The position numbers and the translations under genes were made by a program. Below, one piece after another: positions 20,001-27,137 of a stretch of DNA of 64,000 bases (the first letter of the stretch is position 1; the number at the start of each line of letters is the position of its first letter). Where the stretch lies: contig CAYORT010000001.1 in NCBI GenBank assembly GCA_964406465.1, positions 1 through 64,000 on the forward strand, given 5' to 3'. The notes below the pieces were generated by a model. It did not search any database. It saw only the letters and a program-made list of their open reading frames with translations, and was not told where the DNA came from. This DNA is from JAHEZL01 sp964406465 (GTDB lineage Bacteria > Bacteroidota > Bacteroidia > Flavobacteriales_C > GCA-002722245).

Positions 20001-23000
20001 GTTTGATTTCCAGCTTCATACCAATTATAGCTATAAGGGGCTGTTCCTCCTGTTGTTACTGATGCGTTCATCGATCCGTCGCACAAACCATTACAACTCA
20101 CAGCTACTGTGCTTATTGTCGCGTTTAATGCAGCAGGCTCTGTAATATTTACCGAAACTGTATCAAAACAGCCATTGGCATCAGTTACAACCACATGATA
20201 AATACCTGCAGTAAGATTGTTCACAAATGCGGTGGTAGGATTACCAGCAACGTCTGTCCATAAATAGGTGTAAGGTGCAGTACCTCCTGAAGCTCCAGCT
20301 GTGGCATCTCCATCTGATAAGCCATTACATGAAATATTGTTTGAATCAGTTATCACAGCCACTAAAGCAGCAGGGGCAAAGATATCCACTGTAGTGATGT
20401 CTACACACCCATTTGCATCAGTAACGGTAACAGAATGACTTCCAGCACAGAGATTGATTCCTGTAGAGTCACTTTGATTTCCCGCAGTTGTCCAATTGTA
20501 TGCATAGGGACTTGATCCACCACTTGCATATATATTTGCGGAACCATCACAAACTCCAGCACAAGAAGTACTATCAATATTATTTACGGCTGTTACTACA
20601 ACGGTTGGAGCTGTTAGAACTACGTATATACTATCCTTGCACCCTTTAAAATCTGTTATGACCGCTAAATGTGTTCCTGCACATAAATTATTTCTGTAAG
20701 AAGTAACCCAGTTACCATTAGGCCAAACATATTTATATCCAGGAGTACCTCCTGTTGCTGTAAGTTTGCTTTTTCCATTACATAATCCCAAGCAGGTGAC
20801 AGTGGTGTCGGTGCTCGAGCCAACCAATTCAGCCGGAGAGGTGATGGTAACTGTTGTAGTATCTTTGCATCCTGTCCCATCTAAAACGGCCACATGGTAA
20901 GTGCCGTTACATAACCCATTTACACTAGCTGTGGTTTGGCCGGCCGCATCATACCAGCTATATGAAATGGGCAATTTACCACCAGTAGATGAGGCAGTAG
21001 CTGCACCATTGCAAGATCCAAAGCAATCATTATTAGTTTGTGATGTGATGATAGCATTCACTCCAGGAGGCACTAATAAATCATAAGTAATAGTGTCTAA
21101 GCATCCATTTGCATCGGCGATTTCTACTTCATAAGTTCCTGCGCATAAATTGGATACGATGTTTGTCCCCGGTGAAGCAGGTGTTAACCAATTGAAACTG
21201 TAAGCTCCAGTTCCTCCGCTTCCATCAGCCGTTAAGGAACCTGTGCATGCACCTGTGCAATTTAATGGGATACTATCAATAATACTTCCAACTAAAGCAG
21301 CTGGTGACAAAATGCTTACTGAAACAGTATCAGTACAACCATTTCCATCTACTATCTCAACGTGATAGTCTTGAGTGCAAAGATTGTTGGCTACAGTGTC
21401 TGTTTCTAGGCCTGGAGCATCATACCAGTTGTAGGTATATGGAGTTGTCCCACCACTTACGCGAACGGTTGCATCTCCATTGCAATAGTAGGAACAGATG
21501 TTATTGGTTTGGTCAACAATGTTTCCAAATAAGGTGGTGGCAGGTTCATCGATTGTTACCGTTGAAGTATCTTTACATCCATTTGCATCTGTAACTTGAA
21601 CATTGGTGGCACCAGCGCATATGCCAGTTGCAAGGGTGTCTGTCATCCCCACCAAGTTATACCAGTAGTAGGTGTAGGGTGCTGTTCCTCCGGTCGCTCT
21701 AACTGTGGCATCACCAGTGCATAATCCTCTACATAACACGTCATTTGAATCAACAATGCTAGAACTTAATGCGGTTGGGGTTGTCACAGATGTCACTGCT
21801 GTATCTTTACAACCATTGCCATCGACAACAGCAACGTGATAAGTTCCCGCACAAAGATTGCTAACAACTGCTGAACTCGGTGTTCCTGGTGCGTCATACC
21901 ATGAGTAAACTAAGGGAGCCGTTCCCCCAGAACCAGTTCTTGTAACCTCCCCGTTACACACACCTGCACAGAGTAAATTTTGAGTGGTGTTGGCACTCAA
22001 AGATATTGCACTTGGCTCGGTAATAATTACAGGTACAGTGTCTAAACAGCCATTAGCATCGGTAATTTTTAAATGATAAGTGCCTGCACACAAGCTGTTT
22101 ACAGAGTTGGTGATGCCTCCTCCTGCATCATACCAACTGTAGCTGTAGCCTGCTGTTCCCCCCGAAGCAGTAACTGTAGCTGCACCAATACATACGTTGT
22201 TACACAAAAGGTTTGTTTGACTGGTTATGCTTCCAGTAAGCAAGGTGGGTTCTTCTACCGTATCGGTATATAGTTCAGTACATCCGGCATCATCACTTAT
22301 GGTGAGTGTATAGTAGCCAGCACATAAATTTACAGCAGATTCAGTTGTTTGTCCACCTGTCCACAAGTAATGTAGTGTACCAACTCCACCAAAAGAACTC
22401 ATATTGATTTCTCCATCACAGCTTTGAAAACAAGTATTGTCGGTTGTAAAATTGTGTATTACGATGATTGGATTATTAGAAATTGTAAATGTTCTTACGT
22501 GATTTAGGCCAGTAGACAAATCTTTTACTACTACTGTTTTTCCTCCCGCACATAAGTTATAAATTGAATCTCCAGGCTCTCCCGAATATGGTCCCGAGGG
22601 AAAGTAGCTATATGTGAAAGGCCCGGCAGATCCTGCGACATTTACTTTAGCGTTACCATCGCAATTTCCAGCACAAGATTCATCTGTAACAGAAACTGTA
22701 ACAGTTACCGCTAATGTCGTGGTTTTCAGATTTTTTTCAATTTTTTGTACCAATGTATTCTTTGGTTCATATGAATAATTCACGCTGCCTCTGAATTCAT
22801 TGCCATAAAAATTACTTGCTTGAGGGTAGTCACCAAAAATGAACTCTAATTGCCCTAGAAAAGTGTTCGACATTTTCTCATGAAGGAATATCGAACCGTA
22901 ACAACTGATTTTAGCACTAGCTGTTCCTTCTAGCTTAGGAAAATTGGTGGCTTTTTGCCAATCCATTCCTCCAATCACAATATTTTCTGAAATAATCACA

Positions 23001-23218
23001 CTTTGATTGGTAGCAGAGAATGAATTTTGATCAAAAATGGCTAAATCAAAAACCGTTGGTGCACTCGTTCCACCGGTTCCGCCAGAGGTTAAAGACCAAT
23101 GCGACGCATCGTTCCAGTTTCCACCATTGCCTACCCAGTATTTATTAATAGCAGCAAGGTTTTGAGAGAATAGCAGGAGTCCTAGAAAAAGTGATTTTAT
23201 GTAAATTTTTTTATTCAA
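14078..23218 (-). CDS. Giant SprB-repeat surface protein with T9SS type B sorting domain
   Basis: About 3,046 residues from a TTG at 23218. This start gives the signal peptide M-N-K-K-I-Y-I-K-S-L-F-L-G-L-L-L-F-S and lies 11 bases after the preceding stop; an in-frame ATG at 23281 would add 21 charged residues and overlap that gene by 52 bases. The N-terminal domain has the W-V-G-N-G-G-N-W-N-D-A-S-H-W motif common in exported Bacteroidota proteins. I count 34 SprB-type repeats of about 75-80 residues, each beginning with C-x-G-x-C-D/N-G and ending with N-L-C-A-G-T-Y and D-A-N-G-C. A PKD-like segment and a type B sorting domain (I-T-P-N-G-D-G-R-N-D; F-N-R-W-G-Q) close it. It resembles the gliding adhesin SprB in design but is shorter; a role in adhesion or gliding is inferred. 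A PorP/SprF gene follows. Confidence 0.9.
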   Translation of the reverse strand: MNKKIYIKSLFLGLLLFSQNLAAINKYWVGNGGNWNDASHWSLTSGGTGGTSAPTVFDLAIFDQNSFSATNQSVIISENIVIGGMDWQKATNFPKLEGTASAKISCYGSIFLHEKMSNTFLGQLEFIFGDYPQASNFYGNEFRGSVNYSYEPKNTLVQKIEKNLKTTTLAVTVTVSVTDESCAGNCDGNAKVNVAGSAGPFTYSYFPSGPYSGEPGDSIYNLCAGGKTVVVKDLSTGLNHVRTFTISNNPIIVIHNFTTDNTCFQSCDGEINMSSFGGVGTLHYLWTGGQTTESAVNLCAGYYTLTISDDAGCTELYTDTVEEPTLLTGSITSQTNLLCNNVCIGAATVTASGGTAGYSYSWYDAGGGITNSVNSLCAGTYHLKITDANGCLDTVPVIITEPSAISLSANTTQNLLCAGVCNGEVTRTGSGGTAPLVYSWYDAPGTPSSAVVSNLCAGTYHVAVVDGNGCKDTAVTSVTTPTALSSSIVDSNDVLCRGLCTGDATVRATGGTAPYTYYWYNLVGMTDTLATGICAGATNVQVTDANGCKDTSTVTIDEPATTLFGNIVDQTNNICSYYCNGDATVRVSGGTTPYTYNWYDAPGLETDTVANNLCTQDYHVEIVDGNGCTDTVSVSILSPAALVGSIIDSIPLNCTGACTGSLTADGSGGTGAYSFNWLTPASPGTNIVSNLCAGTYEVEIADANGCLDTITYDLLVPPGVNAIITSQTNNDCFGSCNGAATASSTGGKLPISYSWYDAAGQTTASVNGLCNGTYHVAVLDGTGCKDTTTVTITSPAELVGSSTDTTVTCLGLCNGKSKLTATGGTPGYKYVWPNGNWVTSYRNNLCAGTHLAVITDFKGCKDSIYVVLTAPTVVVTAVNNIDSTSCAGVCDGSANIYASGGSSPYAYNWTTAGNQSDSTGINLCAGSHSVTVTDANGCVDITTVDIFAPAALVAVITDSNNISCNGLSDGDATAGASGGTAPYTYLWTDVAGNPTTAFVNNLTAGIYHVVVTDANGCFDTVSVNITEPAALNATISTVAVSCNGLCDGSMNASVTTGGTAPYSYNWYEAGNQTSPNISGLCISTHHVEVTDARGCIDTAVATITQPAVLVASIIDSNEATCAGICNGDATASAAGGTAPYQYNWYNAGNQNTALATGLCFGTNEVEVTDNNGCVDTVQVQITAPVVVIASMTDSVPVSCFGYCDGSATVDATGGTLPYSYDWFTAGNQTDSIATNICAGINQVIVTDANGCLDTVSVFIDSPTQIVATSTITTPTCNGSCDGTMSVAVVGGVPGYTHKWSTGSTISALINLCAGSYTDTITDATGCFDTTTFVVAQPTAVQANASAQRMSCFGIADGQVSSNPTGGTSPYTYQWDDISLSTTSSVSNLSQGLYTVIVSDSLNCKDTASVTVVEPSKLTLNISDTNYAACFCNGSATVSGTGGTVPYTYAWNDLMSQSTAQATNLCAGNYQVIVTDSSLCADTISIAILDTSSTFIAQIVDSNAVSCFSICDGDATVRAINGTAPFTYSWNDPLAQSDTTAVNLCAGNYIATVTDGNGCVRVAHATVNTPPSIVGTVSIVTPLCNGDCNGIATVAVSGGDGGPYTHSWSNLSSNDSIINICAGTYYDTISDGSGCSSIVTVVVGEPAVLTTNLSKTDITCFGLSNGIINSNVNGGTTPYSYLWDDIAASITPSISALDSGKYKVLVTDANGCVAIDSATIAEPSLLTTYISDSNNVNCNCVGFANLSTNGGTLPYTFSWNDPLAQTDSTAINLCAGIYTGTVTDARGCLASAMVSIMDTSGFSASINNIQNLICNGACIGSANISAKGGLAPYIFTWNDPANQTDSTAINLCGGNYIGTAIDGLGCRFVLPVTIIEPATIQINPVVHDATCFGYCDGYIETSVTGGWGKYTYTWNDSRSQTTPIADSLCLGSSYTVLVTDSLGCTASSSHNISSPTKLFALIGSYNDINCTNTCTGSIGAVGVGGIAPYTYLWSNSSTNQIATGLCADTFMVKIIDANNCVDSTSQILVEPLLALSSIITASSDSLLCNNVCDGWATVKASGGTPGYNYNWYNAGNLNDTTGVNLCAGLNSVEITDSKGCRDTASVNILAPPAIIISITNQQNVSCNGNCDGAIRINVSGGKSPYSIQWNDPSNSTDTMVANLCAGVYTVSVSDSNGCVETLQITITEPTAMSAIVTNQTNVICQSYCDGSATVQANGGVGPYTYLWPTAGNQTDSTAINLCAQTYSYQITDSVGCVFTDSLTIINTGMNATVSQVNVTCFGLCDGSASISTSGGLAPYTHSWTTGSTSNSISNVCAGLYQDTIRDGSGCVSVVDVNILEPAKLVASFDITNISCHGLNDGKLVGQASGGTAPYKYWYWVGNWPVQTRTNLSAGFYQIEIKDANGCKDTADANIIDPPVLTLNLASQVAASCAGLCDAQATVLANGGTPGYTYNWSKGQTGASVNNLCAGKDTVVVSDTNNCTAQIEVTSTEPPAIQISFTDTVQILCSTICNGEVRAVASGGTGAFSYQWNDPALTAADFANNLCPGTYQVVVQDARGCIDSASYDINTLVALSININSNNPKCFGDCNGDVTAVPLGGVKPYQSVLWGGPGNAAGKTTLKVSNLCQGTYFVTVTDANGCQASSSKQLTNPPLLVPSITDSSHLSCFGICDGDATVTPVGGTPPFTYTWNDPSAQTTSQALNLCAGEWKVIVVDANGCTQTDSVTLTQPSKLVSNNTTTPAQCTNTPDGAIAETASGGTGKLNYSWSGPGGYSSILEDPSNILPGRYILTLSDSNNCTLIDTADVAALTYINAFAGNDTAICNTKPITIYGSGGLTYLWSSGQTDSTITVSPSSTTTYTLYVSSGACKDTADITVTVNAQPTAAITMDKSIVLENTSTTLHGTGAGVGGTYDWTPPTSLNDPTVQDPIATPSKTTTYLLTVTTAAGCWDTATATLKTAKDITFPNGITPNGDGRNDTWVIDLIEQFPQCQVEIFNRWGQLLFQSPGYVQQWDGTFDGKPLPVGTYYYIIDLGPGLKKYTGPITLMR

Positions 23219-23229
23219 TTTTTTAAAAT

Positions 23230-23619
23230 CTAGTGCATTGAACTGATGTGTTCTACGGCACTTGCAGTATCGGGTTTCCATTTTTTTTTGCCTTCAATCA
23301 TTTTACCGCAATCTTTACAGATAAAAGGATGTGCTAATTCATCTTCATTTTCTTGATAATTGAACGTGATTTCATCCCCAATAGCGATGTCATTTATGGC
23401 TATAAGTTCTCTTTTTCGCACGAAGCAATTGGCGTTACAAGAGTGGTTGATGTATTTTCCAGGGGCGTCAACATCCACATGTGTATTCGGTGCAATTTGG
23501 ATGGTGGTTCTAGTGGGGGTAGATAGAACATCACCCTCAATTCTGAGCACTACTTCCCCTTTCGTATAGGTTTTAGTAGCGAATAGTCCGAGCATGTCGC
23601 CAACTGACTTAATTTCCAT
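23230..23619 (-). CDS. Small SET-domain protein (putative protein-lysine methyltransferase)
   Basis: A 129-residue protein that is essentially one SET domain. It shows the G-L-F-A-T-K start, the N-H-S-C-x-x-N motif (58-64) that binds S-adenosylmethionine, G-D-E-I-T-F-N-Y (81-88) with the catalytic tyrosine Y88, and a C-K-D-C pair (101-104) like a minimal post-SET zinc site. No signal peptide is present, so it acts in the cytoplasm. Bacterial SET proteins methylate lysines in ribosomal or DNA-associated proteins in the few cases studied; the target here is unknown. It lies directly upstream of the SprB-repeat gene on the same strand. Confidence 0.85.
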   Translation of the reverse strand: MEIKSVGDMLGLFATKTYTKGEVVLRIEGDVLSTPTRTTIQIAPNTHVDVDAPGKYINHSCNANCFVRKRELIAINDIAIGDEITFNYQENEDELAHPFICKDCGKMIEGKKKWKPDTASAVEHISSMH

Positions 23620-23697
23620 CAGTCACAAAAAAAGACAATAATTTTATTGGTATTACCATCTAAAAAAATTGTAATCAACAATTGAAAGTGAAAATCA

Positions 23698-24264
23698 TCA
23701 CTTTTTGTTGAGGTGAGCAATCTTAATTTTGATGCTATGTGGAGCAGTATTATTTCCGCCGAAATAAGGGTAAAGGAGATAGTGTTCTTCAATATCGCAA
23801 CTGCGTTTTGCAGTTTTTGTTTTGTCGTTAACCTTAAATAGATATTGATTTTTTAGGCAATGTATCGAGCATTTAAGCTCTTGATTTATCGAGAAATCAC
23901 CAATTTTTTCGATAGATCTTTTCCCATTGAAATATGAATATGCGAAGAGTTGTAAGCTGTTTTTGTGCCATCTCCAACCAATTCGCGCACTGTTCATGTG
24001 GTGCATAATGCCGCAATCTGAAATACCGTAAAGTTTGTTTACATCTTCGTCATCTTCATTGCCATTGGAGTAAATTGCTGTTGAATCAAATATTACGTAA
24101 AATTCTATTACCGAGTCGGTGATAGCATCTTCAAAGGGATGATCGGAATGATGGCTCCCTTTTTTAATTATGAAAGTTTCATATGAGTCTTCCTTCTTTT
24201 TTTCTTTTGTGCAAGACAGCAATACCATCGCCATCATAGCTAAAGCCCAACCACACTTTTTCAT
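23698..24264 (-). CDS. Putative lipoprotein of unknown function
   Basis: A 188-residue protein with a signal sequence ending in the lipobox L-L-S-C (Cys18) followed by a lysine/glutamate-rich spacer. The rest is predicted beta-rich with several histidines and paired cysteines (I-S-D-C-G-I-M-H-H and C-S-I-H-C). I recognise no family. It is probably anchored in the cell envelope. It is separated by 78 bases from the SET-domain gene downstream and by 80 bases from the Lrp-type regulator upstream, so operon membership is uncertain. Confidence 0.65.
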   Translation of the reverse strand: MKKCGWALAMMAMVLLSCTKEKKKEDSYETFIIKKGSHHSDHPFEDAITDSVIEFYVIFDSTAIYSNGNEDDEDVNKLYGISDCGIMHHMNSARIGWRWHKNSLQLFAYSYFNGKRSIEKIGDFSINQELKCSIHCLKNQYLFKVNDKTKTAKRSCDIEEHYLLYPYFGGNNTAPHSIKIKIAHLNKK

Positions 24265-24344
24265 AACCCCTCAATTAAGTTGCTTGCACTAGTGTACGGT
24301 TATGAAAATAGGAAGTTAGGTGATGCTGTTAGATTGTTGATAAA

Positions 24345-24809
24345 TTAGTATTCAAGAGGGACTTCCTTTGAATCTTTGATTTTCGATAAAATCACCATCG
24401 TTTGCATTTGTCCAATCTCTTCTATTTTACTCAGTTTGTGAGATACTAAGGCTTCGAATGAGGGGATGTCTTTCACTAAGATTCTTATCAAATAATCTGA
24501 ATTACCAGTTACCTGATAACACTCCATGATTTCTGGAATTTTGTTAATTTTTTCAGTAAATCCGGCAATCGCATTTTCAATTTGTCGGGTTAGAGAAATA
24601 GAAACCAGTGCCTGAATACCTAATCCAACTACTTGTTCATTTACTTGGGCATGGTAACTTTTAATCACACCCGAACTTTCTAATTTTTTTACCCTTTCTA
24701 GTGTGGGTGCGGGAGATAAACCAATTTCCTGACTCAACTGCAAGTTGGTCATTCTTCCATCTTGTTGTAGTTTTTGAAGAATTTTAAGGTCGGTTTTATC
24801 TAATTTCAT
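24345..24809 (-). CDS. Lrp/AsnC family transcriptional regulator
   Basis: A 154-residue regulator with an N-terminal winged helix-turn-helix (L-D-K-T-D-L-K-I-L-Q-K-L-Q-Q-D-G-R-M-T-N; recognition region L-S-P-A-P-T-L-E-R-V-K-K-L) and a C-terminal RAM ligand-binding domain (residues 65-145, with C-Y-Q-V-T-G-N-S-D-Y-L). Members bind DNA as octamers or similar assemblies and usually sense an amino acid; the effector cannot be read from the sequence. It is the last gene of a run with hemW, 37 bases downstream of it. Confidence 0.93.
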   Translation of the reverse strand: MKLDKTDLKILQKLQQDGRMTNLQLSQEIGLSPAPTLERVKKLESSGVIKSYHAQVNEQVVGLGIQALVSISLTRQIENAIAGFTEKINKIPEIMECYQVTGNSDYLIRILVKDIPSFEALVSHKLSKIEEIGQMQTMVILSKIKDSKEVPLEY

Positions 24810-24846
24810 AATACTTGTTTAATAAAACTAAAGTCGGTAATTATTA

Positions 24847-25971
24847 TCAAATCACAAATAAATCACTTGCAATTCCATCGGCAAGCAATTTTCCTTCTGT
24901 TGTTAAAGTATAAATTCCATTTTCAAAAGTCATTAGTTGACGTTCTATATATTCTTTGCTCACACTGTGAAATTGCTCCTGAATATCCTTTGAATAGGAT
25001 TGAATTTGCTTTTCCTCCACGCCCCATTTTGTTCTTAAGCGGGTTAACACGTATTCATTATAAGCTGTGTTTTCAGCAATTTCTTCCAAAGTATTGGGTA
25101 AAGTGCCTTGCTCAATACTAAGCAAATACTTCATGTTATTGGAAATATTCCAAAATCTGTTTTTGCCATCGTAGGAGTGGGCAGATGGACCAACACCTAC
25201 ATATTTCTTTTGCAGCCAATAAGATGAATTGTGCTTCGATTCATAGGAAGGAAGACAGAAATTAGATATTTCGTAATGTTCAAATCCGTTGTCTAACAAT
25301 GTCTTTAAAAGGTATTGAAATTGAACAGCACTTTGCTCGTCATCAATTGATGGTAATTTCCCCTTATTGATGAATGAACTTAAAGCTGTTCCTGGCTCCA
25401 CAGTCATCGAGTAAGATGAAATGTGCTGCACGCCCAATTCTATAGCTGTTTCAAGATTACTTTTCCACTTTTCATTCGTTAATAGAGGAAAGCCATAAAT
25501 CAAATCAATACTAATGTTAGAAATGCCTGCTTGTTGCGCTATCTTGATACATTGTAAGGCCTGTTCAGCATTATGAGCTCTGTTCATGTAGCGCAAATCT
25601 TCTTCATGAAAAGATTGAATTCCAATGCTCAACCTGTTAATGCCTACTTGCACAAGATCATTTACAAACGAGGCGTTAAGGTCATCGGGATTGGCCTCCA
25701 AAGTAATTTCTTGAACTGATTTGACATCAAAAGTATCTCTGATTTTTTGCAATATTTTTTCAAGTTCCAACTTATTGAGAAGTGAAGGAGTTCCCCCACC
25801 AAAATAGATGGTTTCAATTTTTTCGCTAGTAAAATTTTTCTGAAGCTCTATTTCTTTGCAAATGGCATCTATCAATCTTTCTCTATAGCCTGCAAATGTT
25901 GTAGAAAAATGGAAATCGCAGTAATGGCAGCTTTGCTTGCAAAAGGGTATATGAAGGTAAATGCCTGCCAA
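24847..25971 (-). CDS. hemW: Radical SAM haem chaperone HemW
   Basis: A 374-residue radical SAM protein. Cysteines C11, C15 and C18 in F-C-K-Q-S-C-H-Y-C-D-F bind the 4Fe-4S cluster, and G-G-G-T-P (58-62) contacts S-adenosylmethionine. The absence of the fourth cysteine (C-x-C) found in the coproporphyrinogen oxidase HemN, together with the short length, points to HemW, which binds haem and delivers it to haemoproteins, rather than to HemN. A HemW-type C-terminal winged domain follows from about residue 300. It starts 10 bases after the sensor kinase gene stops. Confidence 0.88.
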   Translation of the reverse strand: MAGIYLHIPFCKQSCHYCDFHFSTTFAGYRERLIDAICKEIELQKNFTSEKIETIYFGGGTPSLLNKLELEKILQKIRDTFDVKSVQEITLEANPDDLNASFVNDLVQVGINRLSIGIQSFHEEDLRYMNRAHNAEQALQCIKIAQQAGISNISIDLIYGFPLLTNEKWKSNLETAIELGVQHISSYSMTVEPGTALSSFINKGKLPSIDDEQSAVQFQYLLKTLLDNGFEHYEISNFCLPSYESKHNSSYWLQKKYVGVGPSAHSYDGKNRFWNISNNMKYLLSIEQGTLPNTLEEIAENTAYNEYVLTRLRTKWGVEEKQIQSYSKDIQEQFHSVSKEYIERQLMTFENGIYTLTTEGKLLADGIASDLFVI

Positions 25972-25981
25972 TTTTTTGAGC

Positions 25982-27133
25982 TTATTTTTTTAACACTATT
26001 CTAAAGGTAGTTCCTTTTCCAACTTCAGATTGCTTCACAAATATTTTACCTCTATGGTATTGCTCAATGATTCTTTTCGCTAATGATAGTCCTAGTCCCC
26101 AGCCGCGCGTTTTTGTGGTGAAACCCGGACGAAATATTCTTTTAAAATCGCCACTAGGAATGCCCTTTCCGTTGTCTTCAATATCAATAAAAATAGTTTT
26201 CCCTTTCTCGCCAATATGCACCATTATTTTTCCTTCTCCTTCCATGGCGTCCACTGCATTTTTAACAATGTTTTCTACCACCCATTCAAACAGCGGTTGA
26301 TTGAGTGGAACCATGGTCTCTTCGCTACATGAGATTTCAAATCCAACCTCTACTTTTTGAGATACTCTTGACCCTAAGTACTTAAGAGAATTTTCAACTA
26401 CTTCTTTAATAGGGGCGGGAGTGAGTATTGGTTTTGCACCAATCTTCGAAAATCTATCGGTTACCGTTTCAAGACGATGAATATCTTTGGCAATTTCCAT
26501 TGCAGTAGATTCCTCTAATCCGGTAGATTTTAAATATTCAAGCCATCCCATTAGCGACGAAAGAGGAGTGCCCAGCTGATGGGCAGTTTCTTTGGCCATT
26601 CCTACCCAAACCTGATTTTGTTCGGCATTTCTGCTTGCCGAAAACGCTAGATAGGCTATAATGATAAATAAGGCGATTACTGTTAATTGCACATATGGGT
26701 AATAAGTTAATTTACTAAGAAGCGTAGAGTTGTGATAGTAGATATATTGCTCTTCGTTGAGCACAGGAATTTTAATTGGTTGATGTTCCAATTTCATTTC
26801 CTCCAATTGATGTTTCAGGTAATTGGTGTCTTGTGCTACTGTTGCTGAATCTAAGTTTCTCCACGATAAAATCTTTCCTTCTTTGCTAGCTAAGATAAGC
26901 GGAATAGTGGTGTTTTTTCTGCTGATTTCAGATAGAAAGGGAAGTTCGCTCATGGCAGTTTCTTGCGCCGCCAAACGTTTTGTGGCCTCAGCCCAAAGTT
27001 GTACTTTTTCTTCTTCCTGTTTTTTTAATTTTTCCACTAATCCGTTGGTGTACCAAAGAGATAGAACACCTATGCCAATGGCAAATAGCAGAAGAAATAT
27101 TTTCCAAATTTGTTTTCTGTAATAGATATTCAT
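25982..27133 (-). CDS. Orphan membrane sensor histidine kinase
   Basis: A 383-residue sensor kinase with membrane helices at about residues 9-29 and 147-166, enclosing an approximately 115-residue periplasmic region. The dimerisation helix has phospho-acceptor H185 in E-T-A-H-Q-L-G-T-P-L-S-S-L, a variant (Q instead of E after His) frequent in Bacteroidota. The ATPase domain has N-I-V-K-N-A-V-D-A-M, D-N-G-K-G-I and G-W-G-L-G-L-S-L-A. No response regulator is adjacent; it lies four bases after the AsmA-like gene and ten before hemW, an arrangement suggesting coupling to envelope status. Confidence 0.9.
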   Translation of the reverse strand: MNIYYRKQIWKIFLLLFAIGIGVLSLWYTNGLVEKLKKQEEEKVQLWAEATKRLAAQETAMSELPFLSEISRKNTTIPLILASKEGKILSWRNLDSATVAQDTNYLKHQLEEMKLEHQPIKIPVLNEEQYIYYHNSTLLSKLTYYPYVQLTVIALFIIIAYLAFSASRNAEQNQVWVGMAKETAHQLGTPLSSLMGWLEYLKSTGLEESTAMEIAKDIHRLETVTDRFSKIGAKPILTPAPIKEVVENSLKYLGSRVSQKVEVGFEISCSEETMVPLNQPLFEWVVENIVKNAVDAMEGEGKIMVHIGEKGKTIFIDIEDNGKGIPSGDFKRIFRPGFTTKTRGWGLGLSLAKRIIEQYHRGKIFVKQSEVGKGTTFRIVLKK

Positions 27134-27137
27134 ACCG

